A DNA stretch of 64,000 bases from assembly GCA_015680685.1 (NCBI GenBank), contig MNCI01035767.1, positions 484,416-548,415 of the forward strand, given 5' to 3'. Below the pieces are notes generated by a model. That model did no database searches. It saw nothing but the letters and a program-made list of their open reading frames with translations, and was not told the origin of the DNA. Positions 11,970-24,075 of the stretch are shown in pieces. Numbering within the stretch: position 1 is the stretch's first letter; every line of letters begins with the position of its first letter. This DNA is from Gnetum montanum. Taxonomy: Eukaryota; Streptophyta; Gnetopsida; Gnetales; Gnetaceae. Both the position numbers and the translations under genes were made by a program.

Positions 11970-12600
11970 ACTTTGATCTTACATATCAACCAAAAGAATA
12001 TTAAGTGGAACCTAGGTAAAAGTGAATAAATAATGCTAAAATGCTATAAAATTACACAAACATATGAAAATCTAATGCAAACATGGTTACGTAGGTCATC
12101 ATTGAGGTAAGGACAATTTGAAAAACTGCAATAGAGGGCAACAAGGGTTAAATGAAGCGGAGATCTAAGAAATAAGGCTACAAATGATTAGTAAAGGCCA
12201 CAATTTTCCTAGTTTTAGGCCTTAGTGAGCCATGATGTTAGTTTAAAGTCTTGGTGTACTATGATGCAAGTTTAAGGCCTTAGTAGGCCATGGTCACATG
12301 GTGTTAAACGGTGGTTAGAGAAGGTCAAACCCTAGTATTTGATACCATTAAAAGGCTAAAAAAAGGTAATAAGGCTATAAAAAGACAAATTAATAACACA
12401 TAAGGTTGTATAAAGGCCATAGAAGGTCAACAAGTTGCACAATGCAACCCAAGTCCAAAAATAAGCCAAAATACTATATGGTAAAAATCAGGCAAAACAG
12501 GCTATATATGGTAAAATTTGGGTAATATAGGTAAAACATGGTTAGTTTATTCTAGTTTTAGGCCTTAGCAGGCCATATTTTGAAGCTACAAGTCTATTAG
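11970..12600. repeat. Spacer with short hairpin units 5' of RT copy 1
   Basis: AT-rich sequence carries hairpin units at 12,205-12,300 and 12,540-12,590. One example has GGCC at 12,276-12,279 and GGCC at 12,286-12,289 around a TTAGTA loop. The array is of the same family as those after protease (1.5 and 55.6-56.2 kb), which suggests that this is the protease-to-RT spacer of a once complete element. No gene is seen. Confidence 0.65.
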
Positions 12601-15600
12601 GTATGTTTGGGTATCAATCAGGGCTATTTCTGGGTTCTTTAGACCCTAAAATCAAGTGTTTTAAGGCTTCTACGCTAGGCACAACATGGAAATAGTGATT
12701 CTCAATGTGGAAACCAAGAAAAATAGGTTTTTGGATGCTCAAATGTTTAAAATTGAGGTCCCAAGACCTTCCCAAGGTAGCACAGGGCTAGATTTATCAA
12801 AATTGGACACTCCAAAGGTTTGTAAAGGCCAGAAAACAGGTTCTAGAGCCTTCCTCCCTTGTTTCCACATTAGCCAATGTGGAAGAAAGGGGACTTAGCA
12901 TGGGAAACCAAGATCTTAGCCAAAATAGTGTCAAATGAGGTCAAACAAGTAGCCAATCCCCAAATCTAGAAGCTATGCATCCTTTGGCTTCATTTTGAGG
13001 TAGTTTGAGTTTATTTTGAGTGTCAAAACATGTTGAAATGACTTTCCCCCAATTTTTCATGCTAAGCACAATATACTCAGCATGGAATAATGGGGTGAAT
13101 GCTTATTTTATAGATTGAGAATTTTCTATAAATGCTTTATCCAAGTTTCTAGGCCCCTATGGCTATAGACCTTGATTCTACAAGTTTCTAGCTAATTTTG
13201 AACATGTTTGGAGGTTGTTTTAGAGTATCTAAGATCTTCCCCATTGTTTCCATGCTAAGGAAGTTACTATAGCATGGAAGAATGGGGGGAATGGATTTTA
13301 GAGGTCAAAATGAAGTCAAAAAAGCAAACTCTTAAGGCTATGAGGTTCTAAGCTTCTCTGGCATAGATCTTTGACTTTTGAGAATGTTGTCTTATAATAA
13401 AAGGTGGAAAAGTAGCTTTCCCCATTTATTTCCATGTTGTCTAGCATGGAAGGGACCTTTCCCAAAATGGATAAAGTAAGAATCCTAGATATAGACAAAT
13501 TTTAGTCACAATTGATTATGCATGTTACCTTCTAGAGTTGCCAGGGCCAAGGGCTATGTCTTTATGTCAAAATTTGGCAATTCTGAGTATTCTCAAGTGG
13601 TTTTTGAGCTTCCCCTCCCCTTTTCCATGTTGAGGCTAGGGAGATTAGTGTAGAAGACTATGGGAAACCTTTTTTTAAACATCTAGGATTAATTTCTTGA
13701 AGTTTGAAGGCTCCAATGGTTGATGACAAGGCTTTAGAGTGCATGTCAGATTGTTTGATGTTATTCTAAGATGTTTAGGAGCTTCAAACAGCTCCTCCCT
13801 TGAGTTTCCACGCTGGGGATACTATTCTTAGCATGGAATAAGGGATCCTTAATGTGGAAGAATCATAAATCCCAAATCTAGGCTTGTCTTAGCCTCAATC
13901 AACTATGCATGTGTGATTCTAGGGTTGTTAGGGTCTAGGACTAGGGTTTGAGCTCAAGTTTGGTCAGTTTGAAGATTTCTTAGATGGTTTTTGAGTTTTC
14001 CCCTATTTTCCATGTTGAGGATAGTATGATCAACATGGAAGACTAGGGGAATGTAGCTTTTTCACTTTTTGCACCTTTATGGTCATGCATGTAAGTCTCT
14101 AAGGTTGCTAGTGTCAAATACCAATGTCTGGTATCAAAATTTGGTCATTTCAAAGGTTGATGAGTGGATTTTAGGCTTCCCCCATTTTTTCATTTTGGGG
14201 TTTCCATGCTTAGTATGGAAGATTTGGGGGAAAGGCTTTTTGGATACTTATGATCAATTTTAATAGTCTTGAGGGTCTAAGGATATGTAAACAAGGTTCT
14301 AGGACATACACAAGTCTTTCCAGTGTTTGTTCAAGGCCTTTGGATGCTATTTTGAAGTTCCCCAAAATTTCATCCTTTTCTTCCATGCTAGGTAGCATGG
14401 TGGAGGTGGCTCTAGAATGGAAGAGCTAAGGGACCCTAATTTGTATGAGTCTCCACAAGGTTGCTGGTATTGGCCATAAGTGTCTAAGGTTAAAATATAA
14501 TTGTTTTGAAGGTCGTGAGAGGGTTTTCAAGCTTTAACCCTTCCATCCATGTTGAGGGTGGAAGGCTCAACGTAGAAAATTAGGGAAAATGGATTTTTGA
14601 TCATCAATGGTTACTTCTAGAAGTCCGGTGGCTTCTAGAAGGATGGGGTTACTTTTGAAAGAAAAATTGCATGAAAATTTCAATAGTTTTGGCTTCCTAC
14701 CTTCCATTCATGCTAGGACTAGGATTCTTACCATGGAAGAGGTATCTTCCAATCAAGAAAGTCAAAGTTAAGCTAGATCAATAGCCAATCAACCATGCAA
14801 GTCAACCTTTGAGGTTACTGGTGTCAATGGTCGATACTGGATGTCAAGATCTAATAGCTTATAGGTTCCTAAGTGCCTCATGTAGTTCCATACCTTTTCT
14901 CCATGCTAGACATGAAGTCCCTATCATGGATTAGATGGGGATGGTAGTTTTGTACGAAGCTTTAGAGAGTTTCGATAGGGTCTAAGGGATTGGGCTTTGA
15001 AAAATGGATATTAGCCAGTCAATTTAGGTTATGTTTGGCTTCTCCCCATTCATCCATGCTAAGGGTGAGAGGCTAAGTGTGGATGAAGCCTTTCCTAGAA
15101 TGGAAACACCAAATCCTAAGGTTTCAACTAGTTTTGACTTGGTTAGGTGAGGTTCTGCAGTTGCCGCATATGCTCAAGGGGATTCTAGGTCATGTGGGGC
15201 TCACTTTGGGGTCAAACTTGGGCTAGATGGATATGAGGAGGTAGGGATAGGTGTTACCCTTCTTCTTCCATGCTAGGCACTATTTCCCTAGCATGAAAAC
15301 CCATGGTGTCTAGCTTCATTCATGTCTTAACCACTTTTAGGAGCCTAAGGTTGAAAAAGGTGGGTTTTGGTTGTTAAAAAATGAAAAATAGTTGTATTTT
15401 AATGATTTGGTGAAATGGAAAGCATGTATCCACATTGTTAATGGCATCCCTAGCATGGATGCATGGGAGCTAAGGTTGCAATATGATTCCAAGTGTCAAA
15501 ATTAGAAATATGCTTAGTATTCATGCATGTTTTTGATTAAGAGAGAAGGTGTAGGATGGGGTCCATAATTTGAGAATTTAAAAATTTTAAAAGTGAAGTT

Positions 15601-15655
15601 GTTTCCCATCCAAAATCAACATTGAAGAGACTTTCCTGCCTTTGCACTTCAGTGT
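12600..15655. repeat. Tandem array of about 183-bp monomers, each with an inverted repeat
   Basis: About 16 degenerate monomers. Anchors of the form TTCCATGCTAAGG fall at about 12,858, 13,055, 13,247, 13,430, 13,622, 13,806, 14,006, 14,200, 14,380, 14,543, 14,708, 14,899, 15,050, 15,268, 15,428 and 15,612, an average step near 183 bp. Each anchor is followed within 5-30 bases by its inverse complement (TAGCATGGAA-like), giving a small hairpin flanked by C-rich and G-rich ends. Between anchors a shared block recurs: ATGCATGT, then CTAAGGTTGCTAGTGTCAA, then TTTGGTCATTT, then a G/T-rich stretch leading into CTTCCCC. No coding frame is conserved across monomers. Confidence 0.8.
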
Positions 15656-15917
15656 ACTTGGAGTTATGGTGCATTGAATTAGCGGTTGGGGTTTCAAGGT
15701 GTGCATTTAGGTTTAGATGTGGTTTATATAGTTGAATTTTGCAAGTTTTCAATCATAATTTTCATTCATACAATCTACACATTGGAGGAGAGATTTTGCA
15801 AAGATTCGTGTGGTAGAAGCAACCAAGTTTTAATGTGGAAGCCTTCCATCCTTCTCACAACCAACATAGAACTCCCATTTTCTCCTAATCTCAATCATCC
15901 CTAGCATTGAGCTTGCC
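15656..15917 (+). other. Leader shared by gene remnants A and B
   Basis: Starting at CTTGGAGTTATGGTGCA this segment matches 41,558-41,820 upstream of remnant B over its whole length, with point differences. It ends in CCATGG, where the remnant A start codon lies. It still contains AATGTGGAAGCC and CCCTAGCATTGAG motifs like those of the adjacent hairpin monomers, so the leader may derive from that array. The region is noncoding. Confidence 0.6.
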
Positions 15918-18097
15918 ATGGAACCTAAGCAACGAGGGGGAAAGAGCTGAAAACCTACGATTTAGAAGATGGATGAGCATTCCAAGGAGTTTTCAAAGGT
16001 TCCTAGGCCTATCTCCATTTAGGCCTCATCCATCACCACTCTAAGGTAGGAAATTCCACCTATTTTTGTTTTCATTTGTAGCTATTTTTAATGGTTTTCT
16101 TGTATTTCTTCTACCATATGTGGGGCCATTTTTCTCATATATACTCTAATAGAGGGGGTAAAATGAAATTTTTTCAAAATTCCACCTCTTATTTTGGACA
16201 TTTCCACACGGATTGATGGTTTTCTCACTATTTTTTCCTCAATAGATTTGATTTTTAAAATTTATTCTGTTATTTTTGTGCTTTTTCCCCAAAATTTTGG
16301 GGTATGGCTATTTCTTTTAGATCTAGGAAAAATTATTCATCAAATTTTTATTTCAATGAAATCCTACCCCATTATTTTAGTGTTATTTCTAATGGGTATC
16401 AATCATTTCAACTATTTTGGCTATGTTTTTATGGCTATGTTAAGTTGGGTTTTAACCTTTTAGCTTTTTACAAAAAAAACCATGTAAAGTTGTGTATTTT
16501 TTTTAATAAAATGGTTACACCTTTTTAAATTTTGATAATATGGATTTGTACATCTTCATTTAATCTTTTCAACGAATGTTATTGTGTTTAATTTGAATCA
16601 ATAATGATGGAGTTATGGATCTTTTCTTAAGGTAATGCAATTAGGTTTTTGATACATTTATTAAAATTTCATGTAAGTTCATGACTTATTTCTAAGCAAA
16701 TGGTAGGGTTTTTTGCTATTCTTTACCTATGGCTAAGTAGCCCATAGCTTTTCTAAAATTTTCAAGTAATGCCAAATGTTTTGTTTTAGGTAGGGTTTAC
16801 TTGAAATCCATCATCATCGTTGTAGAGTTGGTGGGTATCCTATGCTATATTGGTCATCCCAAGACCAATATGGCTTTGAGGAAGTTTTCATTGTGGTTTT
16901 AGCCTAGGGCAAGGGAATTCCTTACCTACATGTTAAAGAACTTTGATTGATAATGTGGTCATACTTGTCTATAGATTTGGTAGAGGTTATAGTGAAGAAC
17001 CTAGTACCTTAGGCATCTGGCCCGATTGTCAAATTTATTTCTAGCAAGCTACCTCCTAGGATAGTGGAGGCTCAACAGACATCATTAGCCAATGTTACCT
17101 CAACGAGATCTGGATAATGCTATAGTATAGATAGTATAATACTAACAATACTCTGATGGTGGCACATAAAGGCCACATGTTATTCCAAAACTAGCTCAGC
17201 ACTACGTATCATCTACAAGGGTAAGCATGGATATTGTAATGTTTTTATGCTTTTGGCTTAACTGTCTTCCTAACTTCATTAGTTTTACAAACTTCTTGTA
17301 GGCACAAGGTCAAAGATCAAGGCTTAATCATCAATGATTAAATCTTGGTAGTGGCACAAACTACTTTGGACAAATTCACCAAGAGTCCTCAAATTAGAAC
17401 TATTATGTATTAATAGTTGAGATGAAACCTTGATGCATACACTTCAAGGTTCAACCTTGTATATAAGAAGTGCAAGGATGATGGGACAATGCACAACTAG
17501 TGGGTAGATTCCAAAAACTCTGTGGATCAGACCCTTGCAACTAGAACCTCCACAATAAAGAAGAAAAGGAAAGGTAAACATATAGGCTATAGCTTTTAGT
17601 ATTTCATGGCTCTAAATCTGAGTGTTCTATTACTTTGACTAATGGTTAGATTTGCTTATGTTGATGCTAAACTTGGATTGTTACTTTGTAGGACCTTCCA
17701 CCTCTATTGATGTCACCATACCACTTTCAAGAATACATCACAATAATACCCTCATCCTAAAGTTTGGTGAGGTGATGCTAGCACTGGAGTGGCTAAAAGG
17801 ACAAGTGCCTAGGTATGTTTAAGCAAACATCTCATGTGTAGGTTTGCTTGATGTATTAATGGCACCTATCCCTTCCATCCCTACTACAAAGATGTTGCAT
17901 GTCATCAACTCCTTCGATGAGAAGGTTGGTCATTTTAGTAGCATCATTTGGCATGTGAAGGTGAACATGGGCATTAGTGCAAGCCTTTTTTGTGACTATT
18001 TTGGTGTCCTTTCTAATGGGGCAAAGGTTCCCACTAGGATAGTAAGGGAAATTGGTCATCACGATGAAGTTTTGGAGTGTCTTGGTGCCAACATGAG
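15918..18097 (+). pseudogene. Gene remnant A, four exons, unknown family
   Basis: I do not recognise the product. The exon-intron layout can be read directly and is shared with remnant B. Exon 1 runs 15,918-16,045 from an ATG in CCATGG context. Intron 1 is 16,046-16,789 (T-rich, ends TTTTAG). Exon 2 runs to 17,220. Intron 2 is 17,221-17,301 (GTAAGC to TTGTAG). Exon 3 ends at 17,573, intron 3 is 17,574-17,691 (GTAAAC to TTGTAG), and exon 4 starts GACCTTCCACC. The best open part is in exon 4 (17,844-18,097): MLHVINSFDEKVGHFSSIIW. Other conserved pieces are FNLVYKKCKDDG and EVMLALEWLKGQVP. Stops occur in exons 1-3. The gene stops abruptly where an LTR begins at 18,098, while B continues past this point. 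Confidence 0.6.
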
Positions 18098-18950
18098 TGA
18101 TGAGCAGCGAGTATATCCTATGTCCAACCATATGAATTACAAGCATTCACATGAAATCTAGTTGAATTTTTTAGACCTTAAATTCCCAATTATGCTAGTT
18201 ATAGGAAGTTAAATCTAATAATGATGATTATTGTCTTCCCAACTACACTTATGAAGCTTAGTTGTATGGTTAAGTGTAATTGGGGCACATGATTTTTATT
18301 ATTTTATATTTTATTTACCTATGATTGATAACAAGTTGAAATTTAATTTATTAACCAATTTAACTAATCTAATTGCTAATTAATAACTAACTATCCTAGC
18401 ATAAGCATCTAGTCTCACTTTTTGTATACATCCTAAATGCATACAATAGTGCTGGGTTACTAAGCATTAAGTGCTACTGGGATTACCAAGCACTATATGT
18501 TATGGTTGAAGCAGTCGTACTTATGTGTTTGATATATTTAGCTTAATTAGTTAATTAATTAAATTCTTACTTATCTTAATTACTCATGTAATTCATGAAA
18601 ATGGTAAATGTAGAAATAAATTATTAATCTATTCCAAGTGCTACAAGGTTTGATCAAAAGGCTTGTCTTTATTTCCATTCACACTAGTGTGCTCAAGTAC
18701 ATTAGTGCTTGAATAAAGATCTATATACTTTTTGACACCTTCTATGGGCATCTAAAAAATATTCAAACTTTCAAATGACAAAACTATAAGGGATTTTCTA
18801 CAACTATTACAAGACATGCCATAACATTCCAGATGAGCTAGGCTGATGGGGCCTCATAAACATAGCAAATGCCACATTGACGTGGCCCCATTGATGGAGC
18901 AATACCACATAAATGATGGCCCATCAACATGAAACTTTGACACTTCATCA
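18098..18950 (+). mobile_element. LTR, + orientation, truncating gene remnant A
   Basis: This 853-bp unit begins TGATGAG and ends CTTCATCA, so it has TG...CA ends within a short inverted terminal repeat. It is homologous over its length to the reverse complement of 29,872-30,804. Matching blocks include TCCAACCATATGAAT, GTGTAATTGGGG, GGGATTACCAAGC, GAAGCAGTCGTACTTATGTG and CTTGAATAAAGATCT. The last contains AATAAA and sets the sense direction as +. No matching 5-bp target duplication is visible at its ends. It sits exactly at the break in remnant A. Confidence 0.75.
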
Positions 18951-21900
18951 TTCCCCATGAATGAATGAAAAAGCATCCTCAAGTTCCCTTACAAAATTGG
19001 GAAGGTATGGGATTATTGACTAACACTTGACACACTAAATTGACACAAAAAAATTAAGTGCCCAAGTGTATAGATCAACATCATTACAAAATTTGTGGTG
19101 TCCATGACACAAAATTGAACTCCATGATATGACTACTTCAAATTGGATGGCACATCCTCTGATGGCATGAAGATGGTTTAAAAGATCAAATAGTCCAAGG
19201 TAGTGGAGCTTCTTAAGGTTCTAAAGGACCTTCGTCAACTTTAGATACTCGTGGTGGCTAAAGAGGTAGTGACTATCCTACTATGAATACTACCTCTTGT
19301 GGAAGGTGAAGGATATTCAATAATTCCTTCATCTTCTCTTCCTTTAGGGATCATTCACAGTTCACATGGCATTGCCAATGTGGGCTAGAATAGGGATATC
19401 CCATGGACAAGGCATTATTGAAAATAGCTCCTTAATGTTGACAAACCAAGTAGAAAATTATTTGCATTCAATATTGAATGCCCTGACTACATTTTGTAGT
19501 TTGTAGTAGTCATTCATTCTTTTGATCAAGCTCTTGACAGTGGATAATTGATTAATATATTTACCATTGAGAACCTCAACTTCAGTGTTTGCATTTGCAA
19601 GCTTTTGCTTGGTGTCCTTGTGGTTCTTAAACTAGGTCTCATAAAACATGTATGAGCTAGCCACCTACTTTTCCAGTTCTAACTATGGTCATCTAGTAGT
19701 TAACACAGTTAGGTTTATGTACTGGAGATTGGTATGCTTCATATATTTAGTCATCTCCTCTATCTACAACCCCTTCAAGAGAATTTCTACTTTATTGTAA
19801 TGATCAATCCCATTAATGATGGACTATCATAATTCACATCATTATTGGAGTTGTTGGATGGTCTCATTTACCTTTGCCTTCATCACTTGAATTTGTTTCT
19901 TAGTTATTTCCTTTCGTAGGCCAACTTGGTCTTTGTAGTGATCTTTGACTCTCTCAAATATGAGAGTCTTTGATTTCTAGGTGGCTACTTCTATTGCAGT
20001 CTTTTGGTAAAGGGCATGAACCTCCTCCATAGAGAGGTTTCTATTCTCAACTATCAATCTTCTTAACTCTATATTTGCTATGGCTAGTTGCTCCTACTTT
20101 TGATGTATAAAATTAGGTAATTACTATTTATGCACATTAACATTTTTCAAGTGATGGTTTTCTATGGCTAGCTAAACATTCTCCTGGTAGGTCAAATCCA
20201 AGGCCTTCTAAATTTTATGCTAGGTGGCCTCTACCAAGGATCGATAGAACACCACCATCTCCATTGCACTCTCAACTCCTTTCAACCTAGTGTTAAGTTG
20301 TTTAAGAGCTTCATCTCTTATTAATGTTGGGTTTAGAAATGTAGGGTTGGAAATATGGGCTCTCATATTAGCAACTTCTATAGCCAAGAATTCATTCAGC
20401 TTCTTGGTTATTTTGAGTTTTTCTTCTAATATAATATTCTTATCCATTGCCTCTAATAGCTCCAATTGGATTGTAGTTATATTATCATCCAGAAGTGGTT
20501 GCTTGGTTCCTAGCAGTCAGTCTAGTAGTTGTTCATGTTGTGCTATGCTTAGTTTATTGCTTATGGTCCTTGTGGATGTCTATACATCTTTAAGTGTAGT
20601 GATGTCTAGTACAGATGCTATAGGTGCATTAAGTGTCTCAGCGATTCTATTAACAACCATCTCTACTGCTATCTCTTATCCTTGGTGCTACATCACTAGT
20701 ACTATTGCCCTCTCACCCTACTCCAAGTGCACTAAAAAGGTCATGGTGTTTCCAAAAATCTCTAAGAGTTGCTACTATTCTAAGACAAATACTATTACCT
20801 CTTTAGTGCTAGGATTTGACCTCATGAACAACTGCATTTGTTAGGAAAAGAAAATGGATCCACCTCCCCCCATTAGGCTAACTATTCAAGCCACTTCAGT
20901 CAAGTGACTTATCATAGCCTAGTATACAAATGCGTCTCCATCACTTGTGCCTACCTATTACTCTTGCTCACTCAAGAGCTACTCTCAAAATTTGTGCAAT
21001 CATTGGGATGCTATAGTGATGTCTATCACTATTTTTAGAGTGGCAAGTGGAGATGGTGGCTGTTTCTCCTCTTCTTGGATTGTTGTTGTAGGAGCTTTTT
21101 CCTTCATCATTTCCACATAATTAGTGGTTAGAGTACATTAGACAACATCATTAGTATATTAAACTATTCTTCCCCTTCAACATAGTTTTCTAATGAGACA
21201 TGAAAAGGGGAGTGTCTTCCTTCCACATTCATTCTTCTTGAACTACTTCTCTATCTCTAGATAGATTAGCTATGGAAGATTGACCAAGAATCTTCCACTC
21301 ATAGTGGCACATGTAAGGGTAGAAAAGATAGTTATCTTTCTACACCTCACCATGGGATTTAAGTGAAAGGGTGCAATCTTATAATGGATTAGTTTTACCA
21401 ATGTGAGCATGTCATACTTCTTACAGTTAATACCATAGAACTGTTGAACCCATTTATTTTTGATGTTGGGGTCTGCTTGCATTAGAATATCGGTGAGATT
21501 CATCCTAATTTTAGGCAACCAAAGTACCTCTACAATGTCTTACACTAGGACATTGAAATGTCCTTAATATTGACTATTGAATTAGCCTGCCTATTGTTCC
21601 ATATACCACTCCTCACTGGACGTGATAATTGGCCACATAAGGGAGGTCTTGAGTTGGTCCTATACTTCTTTATGTGCTTGCTCTGGGAAAGAACCAAAGT
21701 TCAACTCTCAAAGTACTATTTTCTAGACCTCTGTTAATTTGATTTGGTTCAAGAAGGCTTTTTTCAAGGTTAACTTAAGGCTCTCTTATTGAGTTGGTGC
21801 CTCGTCCTAGTGGAAATGTTTTTTTGCTACCACCTATACTAGAATCTGATAAACAAACTTTACTTTGGCCTTATCTCTAAGAGGTCTTTTAGCATGGGTT

Positions 21901-22030
21901 ATGATTGATCCTTCTTGGCCTTGTTCTTGGCTTCTTCCTATTCTTGGCCATTTTTCCCTTAGTTGAGATGATCCTCCTTCCTATGTGTATTTGCCTTTTG
22001 GTGTTATCTGTAGTCACAACACATCCATGG
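18951..22030 (-). pseudogene. Athila-type downstream accessory ORF remnant, - arm
   Basis: This is the counterpart of 38,961-41,545 on the + arm. The best block (21,518-21,270) reads WVQQFYGINCKKYDMLTLVK, then KIAPFHLNPMVRCRKI and MSGRFLVNLP. It resembles the plant transposon-protein domain often found in extra ORFs of Athila/Tat elements (helical, with a PCLIxxLC motif; here CLIRKLC near 21,200). That family comparison is from memory and by style only. A charged helical segment follows (20,465-20,220: EEKLKITKKLNEFLAIEVA), likely coiled coil. The 5' side begins right after a possible splice acceptor (GTGACTACAG) near 22,025. Many stops. Function unknown; such ORFs in Athila are sometimes called env-like, but I see no clear signal peptide or membrane anchor. 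Confidence 0.55.
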
Positions 22031-24075
22031 ATTAGTAGATATAATGTGTAACTTAGAATATTTGGATATATTATCTCATAAATTAGTTACACTTGGCTAT
22101 GGTTTAACCATGGAAAATTGATTATTTTATTAATTAATTTTTTATTGTAAGTATCATTAATTTGTTGTTTTAATGATGATTCCTTAGTTAAACCATTGCG
22201 GGAGTTAGAAAAATGTCAAAATAGTTTTTGTAAAAAATGACATGTTTGTGGTGCCCATCCCCCACGCGCCCCACCTCCCCCCCACAACTAAGAGCACCTC
22301 TAGGAGCTATAGGATCAAAGAATGGAGTGATTTGGACAAACAGTTAAGAAGTTATGGGCTTTGAAAACTACAAAACCTCCTTAGGTGTTTTAGAGCAAGT
22401 ATGAAAATTTCAAAGGGGGTCGCTCATATATATAATATTTTTGCACTGTGTTGACAAGGCCATGTATATGGGCTGCATGTACTCTTGGGCTCCGTTGACA
22501 AGGCTCCATTTACAAGGTCCATAAAAAAAATTTTGAAATTTGAATATTTCAAAAAAATATAAGGAATTTTTGAATAAATTTGGGGTCTATGGAGTCTTAG
22601 AAAAGCCAAGAATATGATGAAATCATTGAAGAGGGTCTTTGAAAACTTAAAAATTCAAACATTTGATTAAGAATGTGTGAAATAAAGAAGATAAAGAAAA
22701 TACTTAAAGGAGCATAAGGTCGGATGTAGAAGATGGGTGCACAAACAATTCTAACTACAAAATGCCTAATGATAAGGTGTTTAACAAATCCAACCAAGCT
22801 ATATGCAACTGGGCCCTTCCCATAACAAGAAAATTCCCTATTTTCCTTTGCATAACCTCAACATAATGAGTCCATGGACCCCATAGGTGATTAATGGTTG
22901 ATGAAAGTTAAGGACCAAAATCCAAAAGATTCTACCAAAGAATTCAAGTACATCAGACAAAGACATCATATAAGAACATGGACATTGGTAGTGAGGTGAG
23001 TTATGGGTAGCATGGATGGATGATGGAGAATGTGGAATGGAGCTCCAAATTGAGGTCATAAAAAGCCCCTTGTGTATTTGTGTTTAAATGACTTGAGAAG
23101 ATCCATCCTTAGTCCAGATCAAAACCAACCACTTTCAATGACTTCGCATCACCACTCCAAGATTGATCCACCCCCTTAAGACACAAGAGTGCCCCCATAG
23201 AACAATCATCATTCCTTAGGAAGAAGGAAAGAGAAGCAGGAAGTGAGAGAGGACCTTAATTAGAGGGAACCTTTAGGCATGGGTAACATGTTTTTCTAGT
23301 TCCATGACTAGTGCTTGTAGCTTTTTTATTTTTCTAAGCATTGGGCTTTGAATTTCGACCATTTTTTTGTTTCTTTTCTTTTCTTTTCTTTTTTGTTGTT
23401 TTTTTTTTCAAATGGGAACCACACCATGCAATGACTTATTTAACATCCTATTTATGGTCAATATAGAATGGTAATAAGTCCATGAAAACACTCATGCACC
23501 CAAGTAAGTAGAAAAGTATAAAGAGTATTGAATCCCCTTGAAATCACACCATATGCAAACCTTTGAATCCTTCCTAGTTTTGGAAACCACCAAGGTAAAA
23601 AATTTGCTAAAGGTTTATTTAATAAAAGGGACCTCATATTCCCAAAATGAGGTAAACCATAGATTTTTGTGGATGGGTGGATGTTGTGGATTCACTGCCT
23701 ATTCCATGAAAAAGAAACCATGGCTTAGTCATCGATGCAAAAATTTAAATATAGAAACCAGACATTAGCAAACAAAAACATTAAGCATAAACTAGCATTA
23801 GCAATAGCTATAGCACCATTGCATCCTACTAGCATAAAGCACATTTATTAATAGAAATTAGAAAATCATACTAAAATAATGTAAACAATATATAAGAAAG
23901 TGTAAAATATTCAAGAAATATTTAAATGTACTAGCGATGATGTAAAACAAAAAATATGGTATAAAATAGAATTTTTTTTAAAAATCAAATAGGTGTAAAA
24001 CAAAAAATGTGTAAAAACTGAGTCATGTATCTAATTAGCATGGATGGGCATCTTCCCCATGACTGAGTTGGAAGG
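22031..24075 (-). other. Pol-to-accessory-ORF spacer, - arm
   Basis: Noncoding spacer of about 2.0 kb, collinear with 36,836-38,960 on the + arm. For example, the block around 23,095-23,165 is the inverse complement of 37,745-37,830. It contains a polypyrimidine run (TTTCTTTTCTTTTC, near 23,370-23,400), C-rich sequence at 22,258-22,285 and a TATA box (listed separately). It may be an LTR or an internal promoter region; the evidence does not decide. Confidence 0.55.
22427..22434 (-). promoter_or_regulatory. TATA box upstream of accessory ORF, - arm
   Basis: TATATATA lies in the context GCAAAAATATTATATATATG (- strand), a short distance downstream of TTGTCAACAC. The + arm has the same arrangement at 38,500-38,507 (GCAAAAATACTATATATAC). 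Conservation in both arms supports a real core promoter. Confidence 0.55.

Noticed and set aside
16194-16528. Two overlapping hydrophobic open frames
   Set aside because: They lie wholly inside intron 1 of remnant A, which is T-rich; the aligned intron in B has different breaks.
18098-18950. 5' LTR of a + strand element running from 18,951
   Set aside because: Genes to the right are on the - strand and there is no primer site after 18,950; its partner LTR is inverted.
20290-20844. 184-codon + strand open frame rich in S, T and I
   Set aside because: It is the antisense of the accessory ORF remnant on the - strand, whose + arm homologue fixes the coding strand.
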